Below, one piece after another: positions 20,363 through 28,461 of a DNA stretch of 44,220 nt. Under the pieces are notes generated by a model, which ran no database searches, was not told the origin of the DNA, and saw only the letters and a program-made list of their open reading frames with translations. This DNA comes from Pseudomonadota bacterium. Its GTDB lineage: Bacteria; Pseudomonadota; Gammaproteobacteria; Burkholderiales; Burkholderiaceae_C. The stretch lies in the NCBI GenBank assembly GCA_021805825.1, contig JAJZEC010000031.1, positions 1-44,220 on the forward strand, written 5' to 3'. Numbering within the stretch: the first letter of the stretch is position 1; every line of letters starts with the position of its first letter. A program made the position numbers and the translations under genes.

Positions 20363-21787
20363 ATGCATCCGACCTACCGCCCCGATCCCGCTGCGCAACT
20401 CCACGAACTGGCTCGAGATATCGCCGAGCGGGATCTTCCGGCCTTCGGGCTCAGCCTGCGCCAGCTGCTCGAAGCCACCGCCAGCGACAGCAGTTCGGGA
20501 CAGCAGGTCGCGGAAATCGTCCTGCGCGATCCCGGCCTGACCTCGCGCGTGCTGCGCGCCGCCAACGCCGCCTACCTGGGCCTGGTCGGGGATGCGCGGG
20601 TGGTCACCGTGACCCGCGCGGTGGTGGTGCTCGGCCTCAACCCCATTCGCTCGCTGTGTGTCTCGGCGCTGGCCGTGGAAAGCCTGGGCAGCGGCGAGCA
20701 CCTGGCCAGCCGGGTGCATCAGACGCTGGCACGCGCACTGCATGCGGCGGTGCAGGCGCGCGACATCGGCCATCAACTGCAGGCGAGCAAGGCGACCTCG
20801 GAGCAGTGGTTCGTCGAGGCCATGCTGGGCCACCTCGGCGAGCTGGCCTTCTGGTGTTTCGGCGGCGAGCAGGCGCAGCGCCTGGACGAGGCGCTGCGCG
20901 CCGGGCAGGACGGCGAACAGGCCCAGCAGCGCATCCTCGGCGGATCCCTCGCCTCGTTCGGGCGCGCACTGCTGCACGCGTGGAAGCTCGACTCGGTGCT
21001 GCGCGACAGTCCGGAAGTGCTGCTGGCCATGCGGTTGAGCGAACAACTCGGTAGCGCCCCCCACCCGGCGGCCGCTTGGACACAGCCGCAGGTGCGGCAG
21101 ACGGTGCGACAGATCGCCGACCTGCTCGGCCGCGACGCCACGCAGACCCTCGATCGGCTGCGCGACAACGCGCTCCAGGCCCTGCAACTGGCACGCGCCC
21201 TGGGCGCGCCCGAGGCGGCGGCGGCCATCCCGGCCGATGCGGAACCCAGCCCGCCGGCGGCACCCGAGGCACCCCCTGCCGACCCCGCCTGGGCGCCCGA
21301 CCCGCAGCAGCAATTGCGGATGCTCGGCGAAATGGGGCAGGCGGCGCGCACGCGCAAGGAGCTGCCGCTGCTGCTGGAGACCTGCCTGGAAGGCCTGCAC
21401 CGCAGCGTGGGCCTGGATCGCTGCGCGCTGTGCCTGCTCAACCCGCCGCGCAACCGCCTGGTCGCACGCATGGCCATCGGCGTCGAAACCGCGGCCCTGC
21501 GCCAGGACCTGCAATGGGACTGGCATGCGCAGTGGCAGACGCGCCTGCCTCCGGATACGGCACGCTGGTGCAAGGCCGCAAGCTCCGAGGATCGCTGGTT
21601 GCTCGACGCCAGCGGCGCAGCACAAGGCTTTGTCGCGGCCTTCACCGTCGACGAGCAATTCCTGGGCTGCTTCTACGCCGACTGCCTGCCTTCCGGCCGC
21701 CAGCTCGCGGCCGGACAGTTCGAAGCCTTCCAGCGCTTCGTCTGGATGACCCACCTGATCGTGCGCGCGCTGCCCCGGGGCAGCTGA
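20363..21787 (+). CDS. HDOD domain protein with C-terminal GAF-like domain
   Basis: A 474-residue cytoplasmic signalling protein. Residues about 10-215 form an HDOD domain: LPAFGLSLRQLLEATAS, then VLRDPGLTSRVLRAANAAYLG and the VTRAVVVLGLNPIRSLCVS helix pair, which is the most conserved HDOD stretch. HDOD domains lack the catalytic HD metal site and act as regulators in bacterial signalling. A Pro/Ala linker at about 295-320 joins a GAF-like domain (about 330-470: LLLETCLEGLHRSVGLDRCALCLLNP). The ATG at 20363 is preferred over an in-frame GTG at 20255 that gives an unlikely extension. Its position opposite the cyclase suggests a shared regulatory region and role. Confidence 0.88.
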   Translation: MHPTYRPDPAAQLHELARDIAERDLPAFGLSLRQLLEATASDSSSGQQVAEIVLRDPGLTSRVLRAANAAYLGLVGDARVVTVTRAVVVLGLNPIRSLCVSALAVESLGSGEHLASRVHQTLARALHAAVQARDIGHQLQASKATSEQWFVEAMLGHLGELAFWCFGGEQAQRLDEALRAGQDGEQAQQRILGGSLASFGRALLHAWKLDSVLRDSPEVLLAMRLSEQLGSAPHPAAAWTQPQVRQTVRQIADLLGRDATQTLDRLRDNALQALQLARALGAPEAAAAIPADAEPSPPAAPEAPPADPAWAPDPQQQLRMLGEMGQAARTRKELPLLLETCLEGLHRSVGLDRCALCLLNPPRNRLVARMAIGVETAALRQDLQWDWHAQWQTRLPPDTARWCKAASSEDRWLLDASGAAQGFVAAFTVDEQFLGCFYADCLPSGRQLAAGQFEAFQRFVWMTHLIVRALPRGS

Positions 21788-21873
21788 AGTTCGGCCGGCT
21801 GGGGCCGCATACCCCCCGGCGGGAGACCGGAGTGGCCCGCGCGCCGTTGTTGCCCAGACGCAACAAAGGCCCT

Positions 21874-21914
21874 GCGCAGAGCCTGCGCGCCGGTCTTGCC
21901 CGCGGGCTCTGCGC
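21874..21914 (+). terminator. Large hairpin after the HDOD gene
   Basis: Perfect 10-bp inverted repeat GCGCAGAGCC (21874-21883) / GGCTCTGCGC (21905-21914) with a 21-base loop, about 90 bases past the HDOD stop. Only TT follows the stem, so it is a weak intrinsic terminator at best. It could also belong to the porin promoter or leader region. Confidence 0.4.
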
Positions 21915-21935
21915 TTAGGATTGCTCTGTCTGGCA

Positions 21936-21967
21936 CCGGCCGAAGCGCAGCGTCTGGGTTCGGCCGG
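21936..21967 (+). promoter_or_regulatory. Stem-loop in the porin 5' region
   Basis: Perfect 9-bp inverted repeat CCGGCCGAA (21936-21944) / TTCGGCCGG (21959-21967) with a 14-base loop, 76 bases before the porin start. If transcription starts upstream it would form a stable hairpin in the porin mRNA leader, where mRNA stability or small-RNA control is common. I could not place a confident promoter. Confidence 0.4.
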
Positions 21968-22043
21968 AGCAGTGTTCCGACCCGGAAAGGGCGGTTCGAG
22001 CATCAAACGGTCCCCAAGGGCCACAACTCTGGAGATGTTCACG

Positions 22044-23198
22044 ATGAAAAAAACCCTGATCGCTTTGGCTGTTTTCGGCACCTTCTCGGGCGCCGCCCTG
22101 GCCAACGGCAACAACGTCCAGCTGTACGGCCTGATCGACATGGGCGTGACCCATTTCGACGGCATCAGCAACGGCAAGGGCGGTACCACCAGTTCCACCG
22201 GCGTCAGCTCCGGCGTGCAATCGGGCTCGCGCATCGGCCTGAAGGGCACCGAGGATCTGGGCGGCGGCATGTCGGTGTTCTTCGACGCTGAAACCGGCTT
22301 CTGCGCGGCCGGCACCACCCAAGCGGCTGTCGTCGGCAGCGGCAAGGTTGCCTCGGGCGGCTACTGCACCGGCGGCGGCTTCATGCAGCGCCAGTCCTAT
22401 GTCGGCCTGCAGGGCGACTTCGGCCAGGTCATCGGCGGCCGCATGTACAACGCCGACTTCAACAACGAAGCCAACATGGATCCGTTCGGCTACGGCCTGA
22501 CCGGCGACATCGGCAACATGGGCCTGGCCGGCGCGCGTTCCGACCAGGTTCTGGCCTATGTGACCCCGAACCTGTCGGGCTTCACCGGCGTGGCCGCCTA
22601 CGTGTTCAGCATCAACGGCACGGTGGCCAATGACGCCGCGGCGAGCACCAGCAACGTGCCGCGTGCCTGGACCGTGAACGGCGAGTACGACAACGGCCCG
22701 ATCACCGCCGGCCTGAACTACACCCAAGCCACCAACGTCACCCAGGCCTCGGCCGCCGCGGTCAACGACGGCAAGATGGATCTGTACCAGATCTACGGCG
22801 CCTACAACTTCGGTGTCGCGAAGGTCTCCGGCATCTACGAACACCAGAAGATGGACTACTACAACGGCGCCAACAAGTTCTGGATGCTGGGCCTGACGGT
22901 TCCGGTGGGCCCGGGCTCGATCCTGGCCTCGTACAGCGAACGCCAGAACGACATGTCGACGACGACGGCCCCGGCTGTCACGTCGCAAGGCACCGCCAAG
23001 CAGTACGCGATCGGCTACACCTACAGCCTGTCGAAGCAGACCAACCTGTACGCGTCCTACGCGCACATCAGCAACAACGCCGCCACGGCCACCCAAGTGG
23101 GTACCGCGTTCGCGGTGGGCGACTCGACCGACGGCTTCACCGGCGTGACCGGCCAGAGCTCGACCGGTCTGGCCGTGGGCATCCGTCACCAGTTCTGA
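22044..23198 (+). CDS. Outer-membrane porin, Gram-negative trimeric type
   Basis: A 384-residue general porin of the kind abundant in Burkholderiales. A Sec signal peptide (MKKTLIALAVFGTFSGAALA) is followed by NGNNVQLYGLIDMGV, the first strand of the 16-strand barrel. Family marks include SRIGLKGTEDLGGGMSVFFDAE and QRQSYVGLQGDFGQVIGGR, and the barrel ends with phenylalanine in GIRHQF, the signal for BAM-mediated insertion. An in-frame ATG lies at 22035; I prefer 22044 because GGAG then sits nine bases upstream. Codon use is strongly biased to C-ending codons, as expected of a highly expressed gene. Two hairpins follow the stop. Confidence 0.96.
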   Translation: MKKTLIALAVFGTFSGAALANGNNVQLYGLIDMGVTHFDGISNGKGGTTSSTGVSSGVQSGSRIGLKGTEDLGGGMSVFFDAETGFCAAGTTQAAVVGSGKVASGGYCTGGGFMQRQSYVGLQGDFGQVIGGRMYNADFNNEANMDPFGYGLTGDIGNMGLAGARSDQVLAYVTPNLSGFTGVAAYVFSINGTVANDAAASTSNVPRAWTVNGEYDNGPITAGLNYTQATNVTQASAAAVNDGKMDLYQIYGAYNFGVAKVSGIYEHQKMDYYNGANKFWMLGLTVPVGPGSILASYSERQNDMSTTTAPAVTSQGTAKQYAIGYTYSLSKQTNLYASYAHISNNAATATQVGTAFAVGDSTDGFTGVTGQSSTGLAVGIRHQF

Positions 23199-23221
23199 TC
23201 GCCTTTGCGCGATGCAGTTCC

Positions 23222-23276
23222 TGCTGCCGCCTGCGGGCGGCAGCAACTCTCAAGCCGCCTTCGGGCGGCTTTTTTT
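23222..23276 (+). terminator. Tandem hairpins ending the porin transcript
   Basis: A 10-bp perfect stem (TGCTGCCGCC, loop TGCG, 23222-23245) is followed by AGCCGCC-TTCG-GGCGGCT at 23253-23270 and seven T to 23276. The second is a classic UUCG-capped rho-independent terminator. The first may protect the mRNA 3' side. Confidence 0.95.
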
Positions 23277-23366
23277 CGCACCTGCGCGCTGCGTCGCATC
23301 CCGCCGTCGGGGCGCTTTTGCGCGAAAATGGTGTCTGCCCGCAGCCACCAGCGAACGCTCTCCGCC

Positions 23367-24035
23367 ATGGATTCCCGCTCTCCTTTTCCCGTCGATGCCA
23401 GGCAGCGCCCCGCTTCCCTCGGGGATCGCCTGCTGGGCGTGGCCGACAATGCGCTGAAGACCCTGGTCGGCGGCCTGCACCCGGCACGGCCCCTGCCGCG
23501 GGCCGCCGCCGAATCCGAACTCGAGCCCGCGCAACGCGAGCTTTCGGGTCGGCTGATGCGGGTCAACCATGTCGGGGAGATCTGCGCCCAGGCGCTCTAC
23601 CAGGGCCAGGCGCTGGTCGCCCGCGATCCCGCGTTGCAGGCGCATTTCCTGCAGGCTGCGCGCGACGAATGCGACCACCTCGCCTGGTGCAGCCAGCGCC
23701 TGCAGGCGCTGGGCAGTCGGGCAAGCCTGCTGGATCCGCTCTGGTACGCCGGCGCGCTGGGCCTGGGCGCGGTGGCCGGGAGCCTGGGCCGCCGCCTGAG
23801 CCTGGGCTTCGTGGTGGAAACCGAGAACCAGGTCGAGCAGCACCTGGCCTCGCATCTGCAGCGCCTGCCGCAGGCCGACCACGCATCCCGCGCGGTGGTC
23901 GAGCAGATGCGCGACGACGAAGTCGGGCATGCGCTGGCGGCCGAGAAACTCGGCGCCGTGGAACTGCCCGCCCCGATGCGCTGGGCGATGCGCGCGGCGG
24001 CCCGGGTCATGACCACCACCGCCCACTGGATCTGA
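23367..24035 (+). CDS. coq7: Ubiquinone biosynthesis hydroxylase Coq7 (3-demethoxyubiquinol 3-hydroxylase)
   Basis: A 222-residue di-iron monooxygenase performing the last ring hydroxylation in ubiquinone synthesis. The carboxylate-bridged di-iron ligands are all visible: E71 in VGEICAQ, E101 and H104 in DECDHLAW, E153 in ETENQVE, and E185 and H188 in DDEVGHA. The hydrophobic stretch WYAGALGLGAVAGSLG is the membrane-associating segment. The ATG at 23367 begins about 90 bases past the porin terminator. The longer frame upstream runs through that terminator and is not credible as protein. It converges on the OsmC-like gene. Confidence 0.95.
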   Translation: MDSRSPFPVDARQRPASLGDRLLGVADNALKTLVGGLHPARPLPRAAAESELEPAQRELSGRLMRVNHVGEICAQALYQGQALVARDPALQAHFLQAARDECDHLAWCSQRLQALGSRASLLDPLWYAGALGLGAVAGSLGRRLSLGFVVETENQVEQHLASHLQRLPQADHASRAVVEQMRDDEVGHALAAEKLGAVELPAPMRWAMRAAARVMTTTAHWI

Positions 24036-24061
24036 GCCCGGCGGCGCGGGCCCGGTCGGTC

Positions 24062-24508
24062 TCAGACTTCCTGCACCTCGACGCTGGTGGTGATGGCGGC
24101 GGTGGCGCCGAGCATCGCCACCGCAGAGCAGTACTTGTCGTGCGAAAGCTGCACCGCCCGCTCGACACGGGCGCGATCGAGGCCGCGCCCGGCGACGACG
24201 AAATGCATGTGGATGCTGGTGAACACCTTGGGGTCGCTGGCCGCGCGCTCGGCGCGCAGGCGCACGCTGCAATCGCGCACGTCCTGACGCCCCTTCTTCA
24301 GGATGTACACCACGTCATAGGCGCTGCATCCGCCGGCCCCGGCGAGCACGGTTTCCATCGGGCGCGGCGCCAGGTTGCGCCCGCCCGGCTCACCCGGCTG
24401 CGTGGCCGGGGCACCATCCATCACCACCACATGCCCACTGCCGGTGGTGGCGACGAAGGCCATGCCCTCGCCCCCGGCGGGCTGCATCCACTGCACTGTG
24501 CATTCCAT
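24062..24508 (-). CDS. OsmC/Ohr-family protein
   Basis: A 148-residue protein of the OsmC superfamily, thiol peroxidases or related proteins acting on organic hydroperoxides. The two family cysteines are present: C61 in GAGGCSAYDVV and C127 in DKYCSAVAML. The NLAPRPMETVLAG segment and the central long helix are typical. The SAYDVVYILKKGRQ helix and SHDKYCSAVAML place it with the YhfA-like branch rather than Ohr, so peroxidase activity is less certain. The ATG at 24508 is the only sensible start. The gene converges with coq7. Confidence 0.92.
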   Translation of the reverse strand: MECTVQWMQPAGGEGMAFVATTGSGHVVVMDGAPATQPGEPGGRNLAPRPMETVLAGAGGCSAYDVVYILKKGRQDVRDCSVRLRAERAASDPKVFTSIHMHFVVAGRGLDRARVERAVQLSHDKYCSAVAMLGATAAITTSVEVQEV

Positions 24509-24658
24509 GGCATCGGTTCCTTGCGTTCATTGCTTGTGCGCCTGGCCCGCCCGGCGCGCGTCCGGCGCGCGCTCCGGGCCCTGCGCGCATTGTCCACCAG
24601 GCAGGGCCGGCAGCGCCGCAGCCCTGGAGACGGCCGGCGGGCAGTGGCGGGGAGTAGT

Positions 24659-24818
24659 CCATGTCTAGGACATGGTCTTTCCTGTTTATCGGGGTTTGTA
24701 CTAGGATTGTCCTCGTAGTGATGAGGTGCTCCGAGGGCATCCCGTCATTTCCTCTTGTCTCCTCCACCCTCCTCCATAGGTGGATTCGAACCCAGGCCGA
24801 TGTGCCTGGGTTTTTTTT
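24659..24818 (+). ncRNA. Candidate small RNA or ilvA leader ending in a strong terminator
   Basis: Between the osmC start and ilvA lies a less GC-rich segment with no recognisable gene but several RNA-like structures. These are a 7-bp hairpin CCATGTC-TAG-GACATGG (24659-24675), a long pyrimidine-rich stretch with repeated CCTCC (24750-24776), a hairpin TCCACC / GGTGGA (24763-24784) and the terminator at 24791-24818. The CCTCC motifs could pair with Shine-Dalgarno sequences. A weak promoter match, TTTCCT (24678) then TAGGAT (24702) with an 18-base gap, would give a transcript of about 105 nt. I do not recognise a known RNA family. The alternative is a 5' leader of ilvA with conditional termination. 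Confidence 0.45.
24791..24818 (+). terminator. Strong intrinsic terminator upstream of ilvA
   Basis: CCCAGGC, loop CGATGT, GCCTGGG, then eight T: a textbook rho-independent terminator on the plus strand. No plus-strand protein gene precedes it after coq7, whose stop is about 750 bases upstream with an oppositely oriented gene between. It therefore ends either a small RNA or an ilvA leader. Confidence 0.92.
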
Positions 24819-24853
24819 GCCCGCCCGCGGCGGGGCGCGCGACGCTGCCCGGA

Positions 24854-24859
24854 TAAAAT
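24854..24859 (+). promoter_or_regulatory. Possible -10 element of ilvA
   Basis: TAAAAT stands out in GC-rich sequence, 26 bases before the chosen GTG start. It would put the start of transcription near 24866, after the terminator. No -35 is visible at the right distance, so the assignment is tentative. Confidence 0.4.
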
Positions 24860-24885
24860 GGGGGTCTTTGCCCACCGCGCTGCAC

Positions 24886-26427
24886 GTGACCCGCAAGCCC
24901 ATCGACTACCTGCAAGCCATCCTGACCGCCAGGGTGTACGACGTCGCGCACGAGACCGCGCTGGACACCGCGCACAATCTCGGCCGCCGATTGCACAACA
25001 CCGTGCTGCTCAAGCGCGAGGATCAGCAACCAGTGTTCAGCTTCAAGCTGCGCGGCGCCTACAACAAGATGTCGCGCCTAGGCGAGGAGGAGCGCAAGCG
25101 CGGGGTGATCTGCGCCTCGGCCGGCAACCATGCGCAGGGGGTGGCGCTGGCGGCGCGCAAGCTGGGCTGCCGGGCGGTGATCGTCATGCCCCTGACGACG
25201 CCAAGGGTCAAGGTGGACGCCGTGCGCGCCTTCGGCGGCAACGCGGTGGACATCGTGCTGCACGGCGACAGCTACAGCGATGCCGCGGCGCATGCCGCCG
25301 AACTGCAGCAACAGCGCGGGCTGAGTTTCGTCCACCCCTTCGACGACCCCGACGTGATCGCCGGCCAGGGAACCATCGGCATGGAGATCCTGCGCCAGCA
25401 TCCGGGGCCGATCCACGCTGTGTTCTGCGCCATCGGCGGCGGCGGCCTGATCGGCGGCGTCGGGGCCTACATCAAGGCGGTGCGCCCGGAGGTACGGGTG
25501 ATCGGGGTGCAGACGGTGGACTCCGACGCCATGCTGCGCAGCGTGCACGCCGGGCGGCGCATCGAACTCGCCGAAGTCGGGCTGTTCGCCGACGGCACCG
25601 CGGTCAAGCGCGTGGGGGAGGAAACCTTCCGCCTGGCGCGCGAGGTCGTCGACGACTTCGTGGTGGTCGACACCGACGCCGTCTGCGCGGCGATCAAGGA
25701 TGTGTTCGCCGACACCCGCTGCGTGCTCGAGCCGTCGGGAGCGATGGCGGTGGCCGCGCTCAAGCAGTATGTCGAGACCCGCAAGCTCAAGGCACAGACC
25801 CTGGTGGCCATCACTTGCGGGGCCAACATGAACTTCGACCGCCTGCGCTTCGTCGCCGAACGGGCCGAGGTGGGCGAAGCGCGCGAGGCGCTGTTCGCGG
25901 TGAGCATCCCGGAGCGACCCGGCAGTTTCCGCAAGCTGTGCGCGCTGCTCGGCCCGCGCGCCGTCACCGAATTCAACTACCGCCTGGGCGACCCGCAGCA
26001 GGCGCAGGTCTTCGTCGGCATCGCGGTCAGCGGCCGTGACGATGCCCGCCGCATCGCGTCCCACCTGGCGCGCGCCGGCTACGAAAGCCTGGATCTCAGC
26101 GACGACGAACTGGCCAAGCAGCATGTGCGTCACCTCGTGGGCGGGCGCGCGCCGCGCGCCGCAGACGCCACGCCCCTGCACGAGCGCCTGCTGCGCTTCG
26201 ATTTTCCCGAACGCCCGGGTGCGCTGATGCGCTTTCTCGAGCACCTGAAGCCGGACTGGAACATCAGCCTGTTCCACTACCGCAACCAGGGCGGCGACAG
26301 CGGGCGGGTTCTGGTCGGCATCCAGGTACCTCCTGCCGACCGACGGCGCTTCGGCGAGTTCCTCGACTCCCTGGGCTACTCCCATGTCGAGGAAACCCAC
26401 AACCCGGTCGTGAAGCTCTTCCTGTAG
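24886..26427 (+). CDS. ilvA: Threonine ammonia-lyase, biosynthetic, with two ACT-like domains
   Basis: A 513-residue PLP enzyme that deaminates threonine to 2-oxobutanoate, the first committed step to isoleucine. The PLP lysine is K54 in SFKLRGAY, preceded by LLKREDQQP. The PLP phosphate loop is IGGGGLIGG. SAGNHAQGVA and the C-terminal pair of ACT-like regulatory modules (IPERPGSFRKL and FPERPGALMRF, each followed by the EFNYR / SLFHYR strand) show the long, isoleucine-inhibited biosynthetic form. Length equals that of E. coli IlvA. I chose the GTG at 24886 (MTRKPIDYLQAILTARVYDV); no good Shine-Dalgarno precedes it. The frame is open to 24661 but that part overlaps a terminator. Confidence 0.95.
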   Translation: MTRKPIDYLQAILTARVYDVAHETALDTAHNLGRRLHNTVLLKREDQQPVFSFKLRGAYNKMSRLGEEERKRGVICASAGNHAQGVALAARKLGCRAVIVMPLTTPRVKVDAVRAFGGNAVDIVLHGDSYSDAAAHAAELQQQRGLSFVHPFDDPDVIAGQGTIGMEILRQHPGPIHAVFCAIGGGGLIGGVGAYIKAVRPEVRVIGVQTVDSDAMLRSVHAGRRIELAEVGLFADGTAVKRVGEETFRLAREVVDDFVVVDTDAVCAAIKDVFADTRCVLEPSGAMAVAALKQYVETRKLKAQTLVAITCGANMNFDRLRFVAERAEVGEAREALFAVSIPERPGSFRKLCALLGPRAVTEFNYRLGDPQQAQVFVGIAVSGRDDARRIASHLARAGYESLDLSDDELAKQHVRHLVGGRAPRAADATPLHERLLRFDFPERPGALMRFLEHLKPDWNISLFHYRNQGGDSGRVLVGIQVPPADRRRFGEFLDSLGYSHVEETHNPVVKLFL

Positions 26428-26446
26428 GGCGCCGCCCCGGCTTCTC

Positions 26447-26959
26447 TCAGCGCGGGGACGGCTGCTGCGGCTCGACGCCCGGGCGCGCGCCGGCAGACTG
26501 CGAGCCGGTGTCCAGGCGCAGGCCCTCGCCATGCTGCTCGATCTCCACCTGGCCAAAGCCGGTCGACGACAAGCGCACGCCGGGCGCGATCCACGACCCC
26601 ACTGCGAAGGCCTGCGCCGGCTTGCCGTCGATGCTGATCAACGCCGCCCCGGCCCGTCGACCACCGCCGATCACTCCGACCAGGTGGAAGCGCCGCGGCG
26701 CCCGCTGCATCGGCCGGGGGCCCTGGGCGAACAGCCTCGCGCCCTCGGCTGCCGCGGCGTCGATGGCATCCGCGGAGGACTGCAGCGCGCCTGCAGGCAC
26801 CGCCTGCGCGCGCGCCAGCAGGAGCAGTGCCCAGTGCACCGAGACCTCGGCGCAGGCGAACAGCAGCAGCAGGCGCAGCCAGCGCGCCGCGCGATCCCAG
26901 CGGCGCCTGGCGGCAGCCGGATCGAAGTCGCCGCGTGGAAGATGGGAAAAGCCTTTCAT
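26447..26959 (-). CDS. gspC: GspC-like type II secretion inner-membrane protein, copy 1
   Basis: A 170-residue bitopic protein. From the ATG at 26959 (GAGGAC upstream) a basic cytoplasmic stretch ([12 protein letters not shown]) leads to one membrane segment ([20 protein letters not shown]). The homology-region domain follows at about 95-155: [43 protein letters not shown]. In type II secretion GspC links the inner-membrane platform to the GspD secretin through this domain. There is no C-terminal PDZ domain, only a short Gln/Pro tail. It is transcribed away from gspG, 95 bases apart. A second, clearly related gene lies after gspF (37751). Confidence 0.88.
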   Translation of the reverse strand: MKGFSHLPRGDFDPAAARRRWDRAARWLRLLLLFACAEVSVHWALLLLARAQAVPAGALQSSADAIDAAAAEGARLFAQGPRPMQRAPRRFHLVGVIGGGRRAGAALISIDGKPAQAFAVGSWIAPGVRLSSTGFGQVEIEQHGEGLRLDTGSQSAGARPGVEPQQPSPR

Positions 26960-27054
26960 CGTCCTCGTATCATGGTTCGGGCCATTCCACCGGGAGGCCT
27001 CGGCCCGTCGCCGAACGACCGCACCAGACGTCCCTTTTCGAGACGAAAACCAGC

Positions 27055-27498
27055 ATGCACATCGCGCATTCCCCCTCTGCAAGACCCCGCCGCAGCCGAG
27101 GCTTCACCCTGATCGAACTCATGGTGGTGCTGGTCATCATGGGCGTGCTGGCGGCACTCATCGTACCCAACATCATCGGCCGAACCGACGAAGCAAGGGT
27201 GACCGCGGCCAAGACGGACATCGGCACCATCATGCAGGCGTTAAAGCTCTATAAGCTGGACAATGGTTTCTATCCAAGCCAGCAACAGGGCCTGGAGGCA
27301 CTGGTCGTCAAGCCCTCGACCCCGCCGGTGCCCGGCAACTGGAAGCCCTACCTGGAAAAGCTGCCGAACGACCCCTGGGGTCGCCCGTACCTCTACTTGA
27401 ACCCCGGAATCAAGGGCCCGGTGGACGTGTTCAGCTACGGGGCCGACGGCAAGCCCGGAGGAGAGGGGTCGAATGCCGACATCGGCAGCTGGCAATAA
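27055..27498 (+). CDS. gspG: Type II secretion major pseudopilin GspG
   Basis: A 147-residue major pseudopilin. The prepilin peptidase site is G16-F17 in RGFTLIEL, with the Glu at mature position 5 (E21), then the hydrophobic helix [20 protein letters not shown]. The C-terminal domain shows the GspG calcium-site region: [38 protein letters not shown]. These D and E residues are the ones that coordinate calcium in GspG structures. It is the first gene of the plus-strand gsp operon, and the ATG at 27055 gives the short leader usual for the family. The last 26 bases overlap gspH. Confidence 0.97.
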   Translation: MHIAHSPSARPRRSRGFTLIELMVVLVIMGVLAALIVPNIIGRTDEARVTAAKTDIGTIMQALKLYKLDNGFYPSQQQGLEALVVKPSTPPVPGNWKPYLEKLPNDPWGRPYLYLNPGIKGPVDVFSYGADGKPGGEGSNADIGSWQ

Positions 27499-28060
27499 GC
27501 CGCCGTGGCCCTCCGCCGCCCCCGGAGGTGGCGGCGCACAGGCAGGGTTTACCCTGCTCGAGGTTCTGGTCACCCTGCTCATCATGGCCCTGCTCACCGG
27601 GCTCGCGGCGCTGGCGCTGCCGGGCGGCGACGAGCAGGACGCGCGCACCGAGGCCCAGCGCCTGGCCGCGCTGTTCGATACCGCGCGCGAACAGGCCGCG
27701 GCACTGTCGATGCCGGTGGCCTGGGCGGCCGGGCCCTCCGGCTACGCCTTCCTGCGCCCTTCGCCGCGCGGCTGGGTCGCGCTGCACCAGCCCCCGCTGG
27801 TCGCCCGCTCATGGTCCTGGCTGGACGCGCGCCTTCCCGCCGACTACCGGCCTCCCGACAGCGCATCGACCTGGCGCGCCGGCGATGTGCGCCTGCGCGT
27901 CCGCGGTGGCGGTGGGGCGTTGGGCGCCGCTCCGGGCTGGCTGGTGTTCGGATCCGAACCGGTTTCGCAACCGATGCAGGTGCAGATCGACATCGACGGG
28001 GTGCGCCTGAGCGTGTACAGCAACGGCGCGCAGCCCTTCCGCGTGCTCGAGCAGCGCTGA
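27473..28060 (+). CDS. gspH: Type II secretion minor pseudopilin GspH
   Basis: A 195-residue minor pseudopilin. The ATG at 27473 lies inside the end of gspG and is preceded by GGAGGAG, so translation is probably coupled. The peptidase site is G25-F26 in [15 protein letters not shown], with E30 at mature position 5. The leader is long and Gly/Pro-rich for a pseudopilin (25 residues). The globular part, with W and Y residues around [16 protein letters not shown], fits GspH, which sits near the tip of the pseudopilus. Confidence 0.88.
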   Translation: MPTSAAGNKPPWPSAAPGGGGAQAGFTLLEVLVTLLIMALLTGLAALALPGGDEQDARTEAQRLAALFDTAREQAAALSMPVAWAAGPSGYAFLRPSPRGWVALHQPPLVARSWSWLDARLPADYRPPDSASTWRAGDVRLRVRGGGGALGAAPGWLVFGSEPVSQPMQVQIDIDGVRLSVYSNGAQPFRVLEQR

Positions 28061-28077
28061 GCCGACGAAGCGCCGCG

Positions 28078-28461
28078 ATGCACGCCCCGCGCCTCGATGC
28101 CCGCCGCCGCGCCCGCGGTTTCACCCTGCTGGAGGTGCTGGTCGCCCTCGCGGTGGTCTCGCTGGCCCTGCTGGCCGCGCTGCGCGCCGGCGGCGCGCTG
28201 CAGGACGATGCGCAGCGTTACCACACCACCGTGCTGGCCGAGCAGTGCGCACAGAACTACCTGGTCGACCAGCGCCTGCGGCAGGCCTTCGTCCCGGTGG
28301 GCGTCACCCAGGAGCGCTGCACCGAGGCCGACACCCCATTTCTCCTGCACATCGACGTGCGTCCCACGCCGAATCCCAACTTCCGTCGCATCGACCTGCG
28401 GGTGCTCGACGCCTCGGGCTGGACGGCGTGGCAGGTCGTGGCCATCGCATGGAACCAGTGA
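28078..28461 (+). CDS. gspI: Type II secretion minor pseudopilin GspI
   Basis: A 127-residue minor pseudopilin. The peptidase site is G14-F15 in [25 protein letters not shown], with E19 at mature position 5. The segment LAEQCAQNYLVDQRL and the short C-terminal sheet ending TAWQVVAIAW match GspI, which nucleates the GspI-J-K tip complex. It starts 17 bases after gspH. Its stop codon overlaps the gspJ start by one base. Confidence 0.92.
   Translation: MHAPRLDARRRARGFTLLEVLVALAVVSLALLAALRAGGALQDDAQRYHTTVLAEQCAQNYLVDQRLRQAFVPVGVTQERCTEADTPFLLHIDVRPTPNPNFRRIDLRVLDASGWTAWQVVAIAWNQ

Noticed and set aside
23205..23366. Longer N terminus for Coq7
   Set aside because: The frame is open but would translate through the porin terminator; the family starts at the ATG at 23367.
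24779..24795. tRNA T-arm-like sequence (GGATTCGAACCC) upstream of ilvA
   Set aside because: On the minus strand it reads like a T loop, but the flanking stem bases do not pair and no acceptor, anticodon or D arm follows. It is not a tRNA and I see no sign of an integration site.
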